Shown here piece by piece: positions 1-6,947 of a DNA stretch of 13,092 nucleotides; position 1 is the first letter of the stretch, and every line of letters starts with the position of its first letter. The stretch spans positions 1 to 13,092 of the forward strand of contig CALKJX010000148.1 in assembly GCA_937995555.1 (NCBI GenBank), read 5' to 3'. Under the pieces are notes generated by a model. The model did no database searches and was not told the origin of the DNA. It was given only the letters and a program-made list of their open reading frames with translations. Source of the DNA: an uncultured Elioraea sp. GTDB lineage: Bacteria > Pseudomonadota > Alphaproteobacteria > Acetobacterales > Acetobacteraceae. Made by a program: the position numbers and the translations under genes.

Positions 1-227
1 GCGGCGAGGCGCGCCACCACCGCCTCGGCGGCGGCGCGCGCCGCGGCGACCGCGCGGTCACGCTCGTCCTCAGAGACCGCGGCCGTCCGCGCCCAGCGCG
101 CAATCCTGTTGTTAAGCACGCGCAACAGCCCTGCGCGCGTCGCCGCGAAACGGGCGAGATGCGCGAGCGCCGCCTCATGCAGCGAGGCCTCGGTGGGGGA
201 GGAAAGCGGGCGCGGCCGGCGCGTCAT
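1..227 (-). CDS. recX: Regulatory protein RecX, N-terminal part (runs off the left edge)
   Basis: Reading leftward from an ATG at 227, the frame stays open for 75 codons to the window edge. The product begins MTRRPRPLSSPTEASLHEAA and continues with a helical segment containing LAHLARFAATRAGLLRVLNN and RIARWAR. This is the pattern I know from the first three-helix repeat of alphaproteobacterial RecX, where the segment is followed by an alanine-rich linker as here (about residues 57-75). RecX binds RecA filaments in the cytoplasm and limits RecA recombinase and coprotease activity. The rest of the protein lies outside the window, so completeness cannot be judged. No recA is visible nearby. The call rests on pattern memory of a short fragment. 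A nearby ATG at 241 is out of frame, which favours the start at 227. Confidence 0.75.
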   Translation of the reverse strand, partial: MTRRPRPLSSPTEASLHEAALAHLARFAATRAGLLRVLNNRIARWARTAAVSEDERDRAVAAARAAAEAVVARLA

Positions 228-340
228 GGCCGGGCGAGCATGACAGGCAGGTGAGGCGGACGAAACCGGGCGCGCGATGCGCCGTTGTCCGATCAGATCG
301 CGGGCCGGCTCATGACCCTCCGCCCGACGGTCCAGAGCGA

Positions 341-349
341 AGGAAGGAA
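341..349 (+). promoter_or_regulatory. Ribosome binding site that fixes the PRC-barrel gene start
   Basis: The purine-rich AGGAAGGAA ends 6 bases before the ATG at 356. The open frame extends back to 251, but only the ATG at 356 has this site, and only it gives a proper signal peptide directly at the N-terminus. Confidence 0.75.
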
Positions 350-355
350 TGGACC

Positions 356-850
356 ATGCGACTCAACGACACGATCAAGGCGATGCTGCTGGCAGGCGTC
401 ATCGCCAGCCCGGCGCTGGCGCAGCAGACCACGACCGACCCGGCCGCGCCCGCCATGCCGGGCCAGGCGATCCCCGAACGCGTCGCCCCCGCGACCCCTC
501 CCGCGGCCGCCCCGACCACGCCGGCGATGCCGTCCCAGGGCATGCCTGCCGCGCCGCGCGAGATCGACCCGGTCGCGGTCGCCTCCGGCATGCGTGCCTC
601 GAAGGTGGTCGGCGCGACCGTGCGCAACAGCGAGCGCGAGAGCATCGGCTCGATCGACGACCTGATCATCACGCGCGACGCGCACGTGACGGTGGCGGTG
701 ATCTCGGTCGGCGGCTTCCTCGGCATCGGCGCCAAGCTGGTCGCGGTGCCGTTCGAGCGGCTGCAGATCGACCGCGAGGGCAACGTGATGCTGCCGAACG
801 CCACGCGCGAGAGCCTGCGCGACCTGCCGGCGTTCAAGTACCCCGCGTGA
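356..850 (+). CDS. Exported PRC-barrel domain protein
   Basis: This is a 164-residue protein. Residues 1-22 form a signal peptide (charged MRLNDTIK, a hydrophobic core, cleavage after ALA before QQ). Residues 24-68 are a proline/alanine-rich, probably disordered linker with repeated PAMP/QGMP units. Residues 78-160 match the PRC-barrel fold: ASKVVGATVRNSERESIGSI, a DDLIITRD turn, a strand AVISVGGFLGIG, then VAVPFERL. PRC-barrel domains occur in RimM, in photosynthetic reaction-centre H subunits and in many small secreted alphaproteobacterial proteins of unknown role. The signal peptide places this one in the periplasm. It is divergent from recX and convergent with the methyltransferase, so it is probably transcribed alone. 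The function is unknown beyond the fold. Confidence 0.85.
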   Translation: MRLNDTIKAMLLAGVIASPALAQQTTTDPAAPAMPGQAIPERVAPATPPAAAPTTPAMPSQGMPAAPREIDPVAVASGMRASKVVGATVRNSERESIGSIDDLIITRDAHVTVAVISVGGFLGIGAKLVAVPFERLQIDREGNVMLPNATRESLRDLPAFKYPA

Positions 851-869
851 TCGCGGCGCGTGGGGGAAC

Positions 870-900
870 GGCGGGCGGTCCTGGGGGACCGGCCGTCGCC
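870..900. terminator. Imperfect stem-loop between convergent genes
   Basis: The core is CGGTCC (876-881), loop TGGG, GGACCG (886-891). Outer GGCG (870-873) and CGCC (897-900) can extend it with bulges. It lies in the 55-base gap between two genes that end toward each other, which suits a shared terminator. No T-run follows on either strand, so this is a structural guess. Confidence 0.4.
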
Positions 901-905
901 GCGCA

Positions 906-1628
906 TCAGCCGCTGTCCACGGCGGAGACGGCGCGGCGGCGCGACGGTACGGCCTCGCCCGCAGGGATCGCGGCGTACATGTCCTTGGCCGCCTCGACGA
1001 TGACAACGCCGGCGAAACGCGGCCCGAGCCGTCGGCCGAGCCGTTCCCAGGCGCCGGCGGTGCGGAGCAGCGGCCGCCAGGCGAAGGGCGGCAGGTAGAG
1101 CGCGCCGTCGCGGCGGAGCGCGCGGAACATCGCCGCCTCCAGCAGCCGCGCGAGCTGGTCGGCCGAGAACGGGCGGCCATGGCCGAACGGCGTGCGCTCG
1201 GCATAGGCCCACCAGCCGGTGCGGTTCGGCACCACCACCATCAGCCGCCCGTCGTCCTTCAGCACCCGCCAGGCCTCGCGCAGCATCCGCCGCGTCTGAC
1301 CGGCGTGTTCGAGCGCGTGCACCATCAGCACGCGATCGAAATGGAGATCGGGAAACGGCAGCCGGTCCTCCTCGGCCAGGCAGGCGAGGTTCGGCCGGTG
1401 GCGCGGCCAGCGTGCGGGCCCCATCTGCACCGGCAGGCAGGCGACCGTGCGGTCGCGCGGCTCGGTGCGCCAGACGCGCAGATAGGGCAGCGCGTAGCCG
1501 AGACCGAGCGTGCGCGTGCCCGGAACGACCGGCCAGAGCGCACGCAGCCTCGCCCGCAGCGTGGTGGTCACCACCTTGCCGTGCGGCGAGGCGTAGAAGC
1601 GGGTGAGGGCGCCGGCATCCTCCGCCAT
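906..1628 (-). CDS. Class I SAM-dependent methyltransferase (Methyltransf_11 type)
   Basis: This is a 240-residue protein starting MAEDAGALTRFYASPHGKVV. The substrate is unknown. The Rossmann-type methyltransferase core shows as a motif I-like LGLGYALPYL (41-50), FDRVLMVHALEH (97-108, the usual motif after the acidic loop) and REAWRVLKDDGRLMVVVPN (117-135, a Methyltransf_11 hallmark). A family-specific RTPFGHGRPFS follows at 145-155, and the C-terminal segment has FAGVVIVEAAK. Motif I lacks the usual acidic residue and the full GxGxG pattern. I recall the same GLGYA form in related alphaproteobacterial proteins, so it is probably a subfamily trait. The gene is divergent from gloB across an 81-base gap, an arrangement I believe is common in alphaproteobacteria. 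No clear ribosome binding site precedes the ATG at 1628, and no other start codon lies in frame between it and the upstream region. Confidence 0.85.
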   Translation of the reverse strand: MAEDAGALTRFYASPHGKVVTTTLRARLRALWPVVPGTRTLGLGYALPYLRVWRTEPRDRTVACLPVQMGPARWPRHRPNLACLAEEDRLPFPDLHFDRVLMVHALEHAGQTRRMLREAWRVLKDDGRLMVVVPNRTGWWAYAERTPFGHGRPFSADQLARLLEAAMFRALRRDGALYLPPFAWRPLLRTAGAWERLGRRLGPRFAGVVIVEAAKDMYAAIPAGEAVPSRRRAVSAVDSG

Positions 1629-1698
1629 CCGGTCGTCATAGCACGCGCGGGGCCTAAACCCAGCGCCGGCTCGGTTGGCCCGCGGCGGGGCGGATGGT

Positions 1699-1703
1699 AG
1701 GAA
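1699..1703 (+). promoter_or_regulatory. Ribosome binding site of gloB
   Basis: AGGAA lies 6 bases before the ATG at 1710. The 81-base gap (1629-1709) must hold the start signals for both divergent genes. I see no convincing promoter pair for either direction. Confidence 0.6.
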
Positions 1704-1709
1704 CGCGCC

Positions 1710-2441
1710 ATGGCGAGCCTCGAGATCGTCCCCGTCCACGCCCTCTCCGACAACTATGTCTGGCTGCTGCGCGACCAGGCGACCGGCACGGTCGCCGTGG
1801 TCGATCCCGGCGAGGCGGCACCGGTCGAGGCCGCGCTCGCGGCGCGCGGCTGGGAACCGGCGCTGATCCTGCTGACGCACCATCACGGCGACCATGTCGG
1901 CGGGGTGGCGACGCTGAAGGCGGCGTACGGCGCGGCAGTGATCGGCGCGGCCGCGGATGCGCACCGGCTGCCGGCACTCGACCGGGCCGTCAGCCCGGGC
2001 GACGCGGTCGCGGTCGGCGAGAGCGAGGCCGTGGTGATCGACACGCCCGGCCACACGCGCGGCCACATCGCCTATCACTTCGCCGAGGCGGGCGTGCTCG
2101 CCTGCGGCGATGCGCTGTTCTCGCTCGGCTGCGGGCGGATGTTCGAGGGCTCGGCCGAGGAGTTCTTCGCCGCGCTGACGCGTCTCGCCGCGCTGCCGGA
2201 CGAGACGCTGGTGCTGTGCGGGCACGAATACACCCAGTCCAATGCCCGCTTCGCGCTGACGGTGGAGCCCGACAACGCCGCCTTGCGCGCGCGCGCGGCC
2301 GAGGTCGAGGCGCAGCGGGCGGCCGGGCGGCCGACCCTGCCGGTGAGGCTCGGCGCCGAGAAGGCGGCGAACCCGTTCCTGCGCGCGCGCGACGCGGCCG
2401 CGTTCGCGGCCCTGCGCGCGGCCAAGGATTCCTTCCGTTGA
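1710..2441 (+). CDS. gloB: Hydroxyacylglutathione hydrolase (glyoxalase II)
   Basis: This is a 243-residue cytoplasmic metallo-hydrolase. It cleaves S-D-lactoylglutathione to D-lactate and glutathione, the second step of methylglyoxal detoxification. The metal site is complete: THHHGDHVGG at 56-65 (H57, H59, D61, H62), H115 in PGHT, D134 in ACGDALFSLGCGR and H172 in GHEYT. The GCGRMFEG segment and the C-terminal glutathione-binding HAGH-C region, including NPFLRA near 221-226, are present. The length is close to the usual 250 or so. It opens a plus-strand group, with the GST gene starting 13 bases after its stop. No glyoxalase I gene is visible in the window. Nothing looks damaged. Confidence 0.97.
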   Translation: MASLEIVPVHALSDNYVWLLRDQATGTVAVVDPGEAAPVEAALAARGWEPALILLTHHHGDHVGGVATLKAAYGAAVIGAAADAHRLPALDRAVSPGDAVAVGESEAVVIDTPGHTRGHIAYHFAEAGVLACGDALFSLGCGRMFEGSAEEFFAALTRLAALPDETLVLCGHEYTQSNARFALTVEPDNAALRARAAEVEAQRAAGRPTLPVRLGAEKAANPFLRARDAAAFAALRAAKDSFR

Positions 2442-2454
2442 AAGGACGTTCCGC

Positions 2455-3063
2455 GTGAAGCTGTTCCACTCGCCGGCGAGCCCGTTCGTGCGCACGGTGA
2501 TGGCGTGCGCGATCGCGCGCGACATCGACGACCGGATCGAGAAGGTCTGGTGCGATGTGCACGCCTCGCCGCCCGACCTGCTGGCGGTCAATCCGCTCGG
2601 CAAGATCCCGACCCTGATCGGCGCGGACGGCATCGCCTACATGGACAGCCCGCTGATCTGCGAATACCTCGACGGGATCGGCGCGGCCCCGCCCCTCTAC
2701 CCGGCCGAGCGTGGCGCGCGACTGGTGGCGCTCAGGCTGCACGCGCTCGGCCACGGGATCATGGAGGCGGCGGTCGCGCGGCGCGGCGAGAGCCTCCGCC
2801 CCGAGGAGGCGGCGCGGACGGCGGCGATGGCGCGCATGCGCGATGCGATCGCGCGCACGCTCGATCTGCTCGAGCGCGAGGCGGACAGCCTGATGGGGCC
2901 GTTCACGATCGGCTCGATCACGGTGGGCTGCGCGCTCGGCTATCTCGATTTCCGCTTCGCCGCCGAACCCTGGCGCGAGACGCATCCGAAGCTCGCGGTG
3001 TGGTTCGAGAGTGCGGCGAAGCACCGCGCCTTCGTCGAGACCGTGCCGGTCGCACCGAAGTGA
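2455..3063 (+). CDS. Glutathione S-transferase, YibF-like
   Basis: This is a 202-residue protein with a GTG start, supported by AAAGGAC 7 bases upstream and by the alignment of MKLFHSPASPFVRTVMAC with GST N-termini. The thioredoxin-like N-domain shows SPASPFVR (candidate catalytic serines S6/S9), NPLGKIPTL with the cis-proline P52, and MDSPLICEYL, where D64-S65 bind the glutathione gamma-glutamyl group. The all-helical C-domain includes the segment CALGYLDFRF and a C-terminal HPKLAVWFES, which resemble E. coli YibF. YibF-type GSTs bind glutathione, but their physiological substrate is not settled. Its position directly after gloB suggests joint handling of glutathione adducts. The next gene starts 4 bases after its stop. 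Confidence 0.92.
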   Translation: MKLFHSPASPFVRTVMACAIARDIDDRIEKVWCDVHASPPDLLAVNPLGKIPTLIGADGIAYMDSPLICEYLDGIGAAPPLYPAERGARLVALRLHALGHGIMEAAVARRGESLRPEEAARTAAMARMRDAIARTLDLLEREADSLMGPFTIGSITVGCALGYLDFRFAAEPWRETHPKLAVWFESAAKHRAFVETVPVAPK

Positions 3064-3067
3064 CGCG

Positions 3068-3559
3068 ATGAACCTGCTCGATCCCCGCACCGATCCGGAC
3101 GCGGTGATTGTGGCGCTCGGTCTCGCCCCGCACCCGGAGGGCGGCTGGTATCGCGAGACCTGGCGCGACACGCCCGCCGACGGCTCGCGCGGCGCGGGAA
3201 CAGCGATCCTGTTCCTGCTCCGGGGCGAGGAGGTGTCGCACTGGCACCGCGTGGACGCGACCGAACTCTGGCACTGGCACGGCGGCGCACCCCTGGTGCT
3301 GACGGTCTCGCCGGACGGCCACGACGCGGAGGCCATGTGGCTCGGCCCCGATCTCGGCGCCAGGCAGATGCCGCAGCGGATCGTGCCGGCCGGGTGGTGG
3401 CAGACCGCGGCGAGCCTCGGCCGCTGGACGCTGGTCGGCTGCACCGTCAGTCCGGCGTTCCACTTCGAGGGGTTCGAACTCGCGCCGCCCGACTGGCGGC
3501 CGGCGCCGCGGTGTCTCCGGTCGCTCTCGCGCACCGATCCGGGAGGCGAACCGCGATGA
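3068..3559 (+). CDS. DUF985 cupin-family protein
   Basis: This is a 163-residue protein starting MNLLDPRTDPDAVIVALGLA. The frame is open further upstream, but the ATG at 3068 sits 4 bases after the GST stop and begins the family N-terminus. Family features are PHPEGGWYRETWR (21-33), ILFLLRGEEVSHWHRVDATELWHWHGG with candidate metal or ligand residues H58, H60, E66, H69 and H71, PAGWWQTA (108-115) and GCTVSPAFHFEGFEL. DUF985 (cupin_5) proteins form a small beta-barrel. Their function is generally uncharacterised, some being annotated as sugar-nucleotide epimerase-like. Residues after about 145 are arginine/proline-rich and poorly conserved. The stop overlaps the next start in an ATGA, indicating translational coupling. 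I can name the family but not the substrate. Confidence 0.9.
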   Translation: MNLLDPRTDPDAVIVALGLAPHPEGGWYRETWRDTPADGSRGAGTAILFLLRGEEVSHWHRVDATELWHWHGGAPLVLTVSPDGHDAEAMWLGPDLGARQMPQRIVPAGWWQTAASLGRWTLVGCTVSPAFHFEGFELAPPDWRPAPRCLRSLSRTDPGGEPR

Positions 3560-4680
3560 CCCGACACCGCATTCTCAGCCTCGACGGCGGCGGCGCCTGG
3601 GCGCTGATCCAGGTGCGCGCGCTCATCAATCTCTACGGGCTGTCGGCGCGCGGGCATGACGTGCTGGCCGAGTTCGACCTCGCCGCCTCGAACTCGGGCG
3701 GCTCGCTCGTGCTCGGCGGGCTGCTGATGGACCTGACCCTGGAAGAGTTGCTCGGCCTGTTCCTCGATCAGGCGAAGCGCCGCAGCATCTTCGCCGCGCC
3801 GGGCGTCTGGCCCGGCCGCTACGCCGCGACCGGCAAGCTCGCCGGGCTGCGCGCGATCCTGGGACCGTGGGACAAGCCGCTGCCGGAGGTCGGCTCGCGC
3901 GCGGGCAATCGCGGCAGGCTCCTGCCGCATCTGCTGATCTGCGCCTACGACCTGCCGGCGCAGCGCGGCGTGCTGTTCCGGTCGGATCTCAGCTCGCCCT
4001 CGGCCGCGTTCGAGCCGCCGCCGCGCCGGCCCTCGGCGTCGCTGGCCGAGGCGATCCATGCGAGCTCGAACGCGCCGGTGCTCTATTTCGACGATGCCGC
4101 ACGGTTCGGCGGCGGCATCTACTGGGACGGCGCGATCGCCGGCTGGAACTGCCCCGCCGCGATCGCCGCGGTCGAGGCGCTCGGCTATGGCTGGCGGCCG
4201 GGCGAGGTGGCGCTGCTGTCGCTCGGCACGGCGCGCGTGGATGGTCGCGAGAAGCCGCTCGCCCCGCCCTCCGAGGACATGGGGCTGAAGCTGCGCCGGC
4301 TCGGCGCCGAGGTCGGCTACATGCTGCGCGCGATCCTGAAGGAGCCGCCGAACAGCGCGCCCCTGCACGCGCACATCATGCTGGGCGGGCGCCTGCCCGC
4401 CAACCCGGCCGATCCGGTGGAGGACGGGCCGGTGGTGCGCATGAACCCGAATCCCGGGCTTGCCAACGCCGACCCGCCGCATGCCGATCTGGCCGCGCTC
4501 GACATGGACGCGGTCGCCGACAGCGACGTGGCCCTGATCGTGCGCCTGACGGACCGCTGGATCGCCAACCAGGTGGCGAACGAGCCGGTGCGCGCGAACC
4601 GCGCGGGAACGCCGGAGATCGGCCACGCGACGCTCGCCGGGGCGGTGGCCGCCTGGCAGCGGCTCGCGCCGCCGCGCTGA
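3556..4680 (+). CDS. Patatin-like phospholipase family protein
   Basis: This is a 374-residue protein with its ATG overlapping the upstream stop (ATGA) and GGGAGG 9 bases before it. The patatin elements are in order: oxyanion loop SLDGGGAWAL (8-17), nucleophile elbow SNSGG (45-49) with S47 as the candidate nucleophile, and the dyad aspartate D191 in YWDGAIAG. Patatins are Ser-Asp acyl hydrolases acting on lipid acyl esters. Two positions differ from the textbook form. The elbow is S-x-S-x-G rather than G-x-S-x-G, and the oxyanion loop has W-A where DGGGxRG has R-G. I recall related alphaproteobacterial proteins with the same ANSGG form, so this is probably a subfamily rather than damage. No signal peptide or membrane segment is evident. 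It is the last gene of the gloB group. The lipid substrate is unknown. Confidence 0.88.
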   Translation: MTRHRILSLDGGGAWALIQVRALINLYGLSARGHDVLAEFDLAASNSGGSLVLGGLLMDLTLEELLGLFLDQAKRRSIFAAPGVWPGRYAATGKLAGLRAILGPWDKPLPEVGSRAGNRGRLLPHLLICAYDLPAQRGVLFRSDLSSPSAAFEPPPRRPSASLAEAIHASSNAPVLYFDDAARFGGGIYWDGAIAGWNCPAAIAAVEALGYGWRPGEVALLSLGTARVDGREKPLAPPSEDMGLKLRRLGAEVGYMLRAILKEPPNSAPLHAHIMLGGRLPANPADPVEDGPVVRMNPNPGLANADPPHADLAALDMDAVADSDVALIVRLTDRWIANQVANEPVRANRAGTPEIGHATLAGAVAAWQRLAPPR

Positions 4681-4718
4681 TTCCGGTCGCGCCCGGCGCC
4701 AGGACGGGTAGAGTTGGC

Positions 4719-4740
4719 GGCGGAGGGGTGACCCTCCGTC
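4719..4740 (+). terminator. Stem-loop after the patatin gene
   Basis: A perfect 7-bp stem, CGGAGGG (4721-4727) and CCCTCCG (4732-4738), is closed by a GTGA tetraloop of the stable GNRA class. A G-T and a G-C pair extend it to 9 bp. It starts 38 bases after the patatin stop and ends 73 bases before the EF-G start. No T-run follows, so it could be a terminator or a leader structure of the next gene. Confidence 0.45.
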
Positions 4741-4813
4741 CCCCGGCGGGATGGCGGGTGCCCCGTAACCTCGGGACAGGCCGCGCGCACAAGCGGCCGG
4801 GGAGACGCCGCAG

Positions 4814-6820
4814 ATGCCAGAGAAAGACACCCCCGCCCCCGACGGCCAGGGCCGGCACGGGCCGCGCGCGATTGCGCTGATCGGGCCCCAGGGGGCGGGG
4901 AAATCGACTTTGTTCGAGGCGATGCTGGCCGCCGCCGGCTCGCCGCTCAAGCGCCCGACCGAAGCGCGCGACCGCGCGATGGGCACCGAGACCCGGCTCG
5001 GCCACTGCACGTATCTCGGCGAGAGCTTCGCCCTGCTCGACTGCCCGGGCTCGGTCGAGTTCGCCTACGAGGCGGCGAGCGCGCTCGCGATCGCCGACAT
5101 GGCGGTGCTGGTGTGCGAGCCCGATCCGACCCGCGCGCTCGGCCTCGCGCCGGTGTTCCGCATGCTCGAGGAGCAGGGCGTGCCGTGCCTCGTGTTCGTC
5201 AACAAGGTGGACACGATGGCCGAGGGCAGCGTGCGCGAAACGATGGAAGCGCTGCAGACGCAGTCGCGCCGGCCGCTCGTCTTGCGCCAGGTGCCGATCC
5301 GCGAGGGCGAGGAGATCACCGGCTATGTCGATCTCGTGAGCGAGCGCGCCTATCGCTATCGCCGCGGCGAGCCGTCGGAGCTGATCCGCATGCCTGAGAC
5401 GGTGGTGGAGCGCGAGCGCGAGGCGCGTACAGTTCTCGCCGAGACGCTGGCCGATCACGACGACGCGCTGCTGGAGAAACTGATCGAGGATTCGGTCGCA
5501 ACCCCCGAGGACCTCTACCGCGTGATGCACCAGGACCTCGTGACCGGGGCGGTGGATGCGGTGCTGCTCGGCTGTGCCGAGCGGGGCGGCGGCGTCCGGC
5601 GGCTGTGGAAGGCGCTGCGCCACGACGCGCCCGATGTCGTCGAGACCGCCGCCCGGCGAGGGCTCGATCCGGCGTCGGAGGGGCCGGTCGCGCAGATCTT
5701 CAAGAGCGTGCACACCGGCCATGGCGGCAAGCTCTCCTATGCGCGCATCTGGCGTGGCCCGCTGAAGGACGGCACGACGCTGGAGGGCACGCGGCTGGGC
5801 GGGATCACGCGCTTCCCGGGCCTGGAGGCGGAGAAGGTGCCGGAGGCGGTGTCGGGCGACGTTGTTGCGCTCGGCCGACTGGAGGGTCTTGCGACCGGCA
5901 GGACGATCTCGCCCGGCAAGGACACCAAGCAGCTTCCCTTCCCTGTTCCCTTGCCGCCCGTGCACGCGCTTGCGGTCGTGACCGAGGACCGCAAGGACGA
6001 TGTGCGGCTGACCGCCGCGCTCGGCAGGCTGATGGAGGAGGATCCGTCGCTTTCGGTGACGCAGGACGCGGAGCTCGGCCAGATCCTGATCGAGGGCCAG
6101 GGCGACATCCATCTGCAGGCGGCGGTGGCGCGGCTGGGCAAGGCGCATGGGGTGAAGGTGACGGTGGCCAAGCCGCGCACGCCCTATCGCGAGACGATCC
6201 GCCGGCCGGTGCGCCAGCACGCGCGGCTCAAGCGACAGACCGGCGGACACGGCCAGTTCGCCGATGTGGTGCTGGAGATCGAGCCGCGTGGCCGCGGCGA
6301 GGGATTCACGTTCACCGACAGGATCGTCGGCGGTGTGGTGCCGAAGCGGTTCATCCCGGCGGTCGGCGAGTCGGCCGAGGAGTCGACGCGCAAGGGGCCG
6401 CTCGGCCATCCGGTGGTGGACATTGCGGTCACGTTGGTCGACGGCGGGTTCCACTCGGTGGACAGCAGCGACATGGCGTTCGCGACCGCGACGCGGATGG
6501 CGATGCAGGAAGGACTGGCGGCGGCGGGGCCGGTGTTGCTGGAACCGATCCACCACGTGTCGATGTATGTGCCGAATGGGTTCACGGCGGCGGCGCAGCG
6601 GCTGCTCTCCGAGCGTCGCGGCCAGATCCTGGGCTACTCGGAGCGCGAGGGCTGGCCCGGCTGGGATGAGGTGCAGGCGCTGGTGCCGGCGGCCGAGCTG
6701 CACGGCATGATCATCGAACTCCGGTCGATGAGCATGGGCCTCGGCACCTACGTGCACCGGTTCGACCACCTCGCCGAGGTGCAGGGCGCTGCCGCGGCGC
6801 GCGCGGCGGCTGCGGGCTGA
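4814..6820 (+). CDS. EF-G-like translational GTPase (alphaproteobacterial EF-G paralogue)
   Basis: This is a 668-residue protein, slightly shorter than canonical EF-G (about 700). GGGGAG 9 bases upstream supports the ATG. The G domain has Walker A GPQGAGKST (24-32), DCPGSVEF (76-83) at the switch II position and NKVD (130-133). Domains II-V follow, including KRQTGGHGQFADV (from 473) of domain IV and a C-terminal ELRSMSMGLGTYVHRF region. Compared with canonical FusA, switch I is short with no ERGITI motif, and the histidine that follows D-x-P-G is serine (S80). I recall the DCPGSVEF form from a widespread alphaproteobacterial paralogue of EF-G, so this is unlikely to be the housekeeping factor. 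The rps12/rps7/tuf neighbourhood of fusA is also absent. Its role is unknown, and it may bind GTP with slow or no hydrolysis. It appears to be a single-gene unit. Confidence 0.9.
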   Translation: MPEKDTPAPDGQGRHGPRAIALIGPQGAGKSTLFEAMLAAAGSPLKRPTEARDRAMGTETRLGHCTYLGESFALLDCPGSVEFAYEAASALAIADMAVLVCEPDPTRALGLAPVFRMLEEQGVPCLVFVNKVDTMAEGSVRETMEALQTQSRRPLVLRQVPIREGEEITGYVDLVSERAYRYRRGEPSELIRMPETVVEREREARTVLAETLADHDDALLEKLIEDSVATPEDLYRVMHQDLVTGAVDAVLLGCAERGGGVRRLWKALRHDAPDVVETAARRGLDPASEGPVAQIFKSVHTGHGGKLSYARIWRGPLKDGTTLEGTRLGGITRFPGLEAEKVPEAVSGDVVALGRLEGLATGRTISPGKDTKQLPFPVPLPPVHALAVVTEDRKDDVRLTAALGRLMEEDPSLSVTQDAELGQILIEGQGDIHLQAAVARLGKAHGVKVTVAKPRTPYRETIRRPVRQHARLKRQTGGHGQFADVVLEIEPRGRGEGFTFTDRIVGGVVPKRFIPAVGESAEESTRKGPLGHPVVDIAVTLVDGGFHSVDSSDMAFATATRMAMQEGLAAAGPVLLEPIHHVSMYVPNGFTAAAQRLLSERRGQILGYSEREGWPGWDEVQALVPAAELHGMIIELRSMSMGLGTYVHRFDHLAEVQGAAAARAAAAG

Positions 6821-6834
6821 AGGTGCAGGGGGGT

Positions 6835-6861
6835 GTGGGGGGACCAGCGTAGTCCCCCCAC
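6835..6861. terminator. Perfect 10-bp inverted repeat between EF-G-like gene and cobB
   Basis: GTGGGGGGAC (6835-6844) and GTCCCCCCAC (6852-6861) are exact reverse complements around a 7-base loop, CAGCGTA. It starts 14 bases after the EF-G-like stop and 87 bases beyond the end of cobB on the opposite strand, so it could end transcription in both directions. There is no long T-run. A weaker pairing, CCCTGG (6907-6912) with CCAGGG (6937-6942), lies closer to cobB. Confidence 0.65.
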
Positions 6862-6947
6862 GAAATCTTCCCGGCTCAGGCAACGGCCAAGGGCTGTCGT
6901 GCGCGTCCCTGGTCACGAACGCTGTGCGCGCCCGTTCCAGGGCGCCG

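Noticed and set aside
1675..1703. TTGGCC, 17-base spacer, TAGGAA as a promoter giving a leaderless gloB transcript
   Set aside because: The -10 match is weak, and the AGGAA is better explained as the ribosome binding site of gloB.
1990..5010. Open frame of about 1,006 codons on the minus strand
   Set aside because: It lies antisense to gloB, GST, DUF985, patatin and the EF-G-like start, all of which have clear family motifs. Its product is arginine/proline/alanine-rich low-complexity sequence, the usual artefact of high-GC antisense frames.
4376..6916. Open frame of about 846 codons on the minus strand
   Set aside because: It is antisense to the EF-G-like gene and the patatin 3' end, is rich in His/Arg/Leu, and has no recognisable domain.
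6907..6942. CCCTGG/CCAGGG pairing just beyond the cobB stop as a second terminator
   Set aside because: The loop is 24 bases with only a short inner AACG/CGTT pairing and no T-run on the minus strand. It is too weak to list beside the perfect repeat at 6835-6861.
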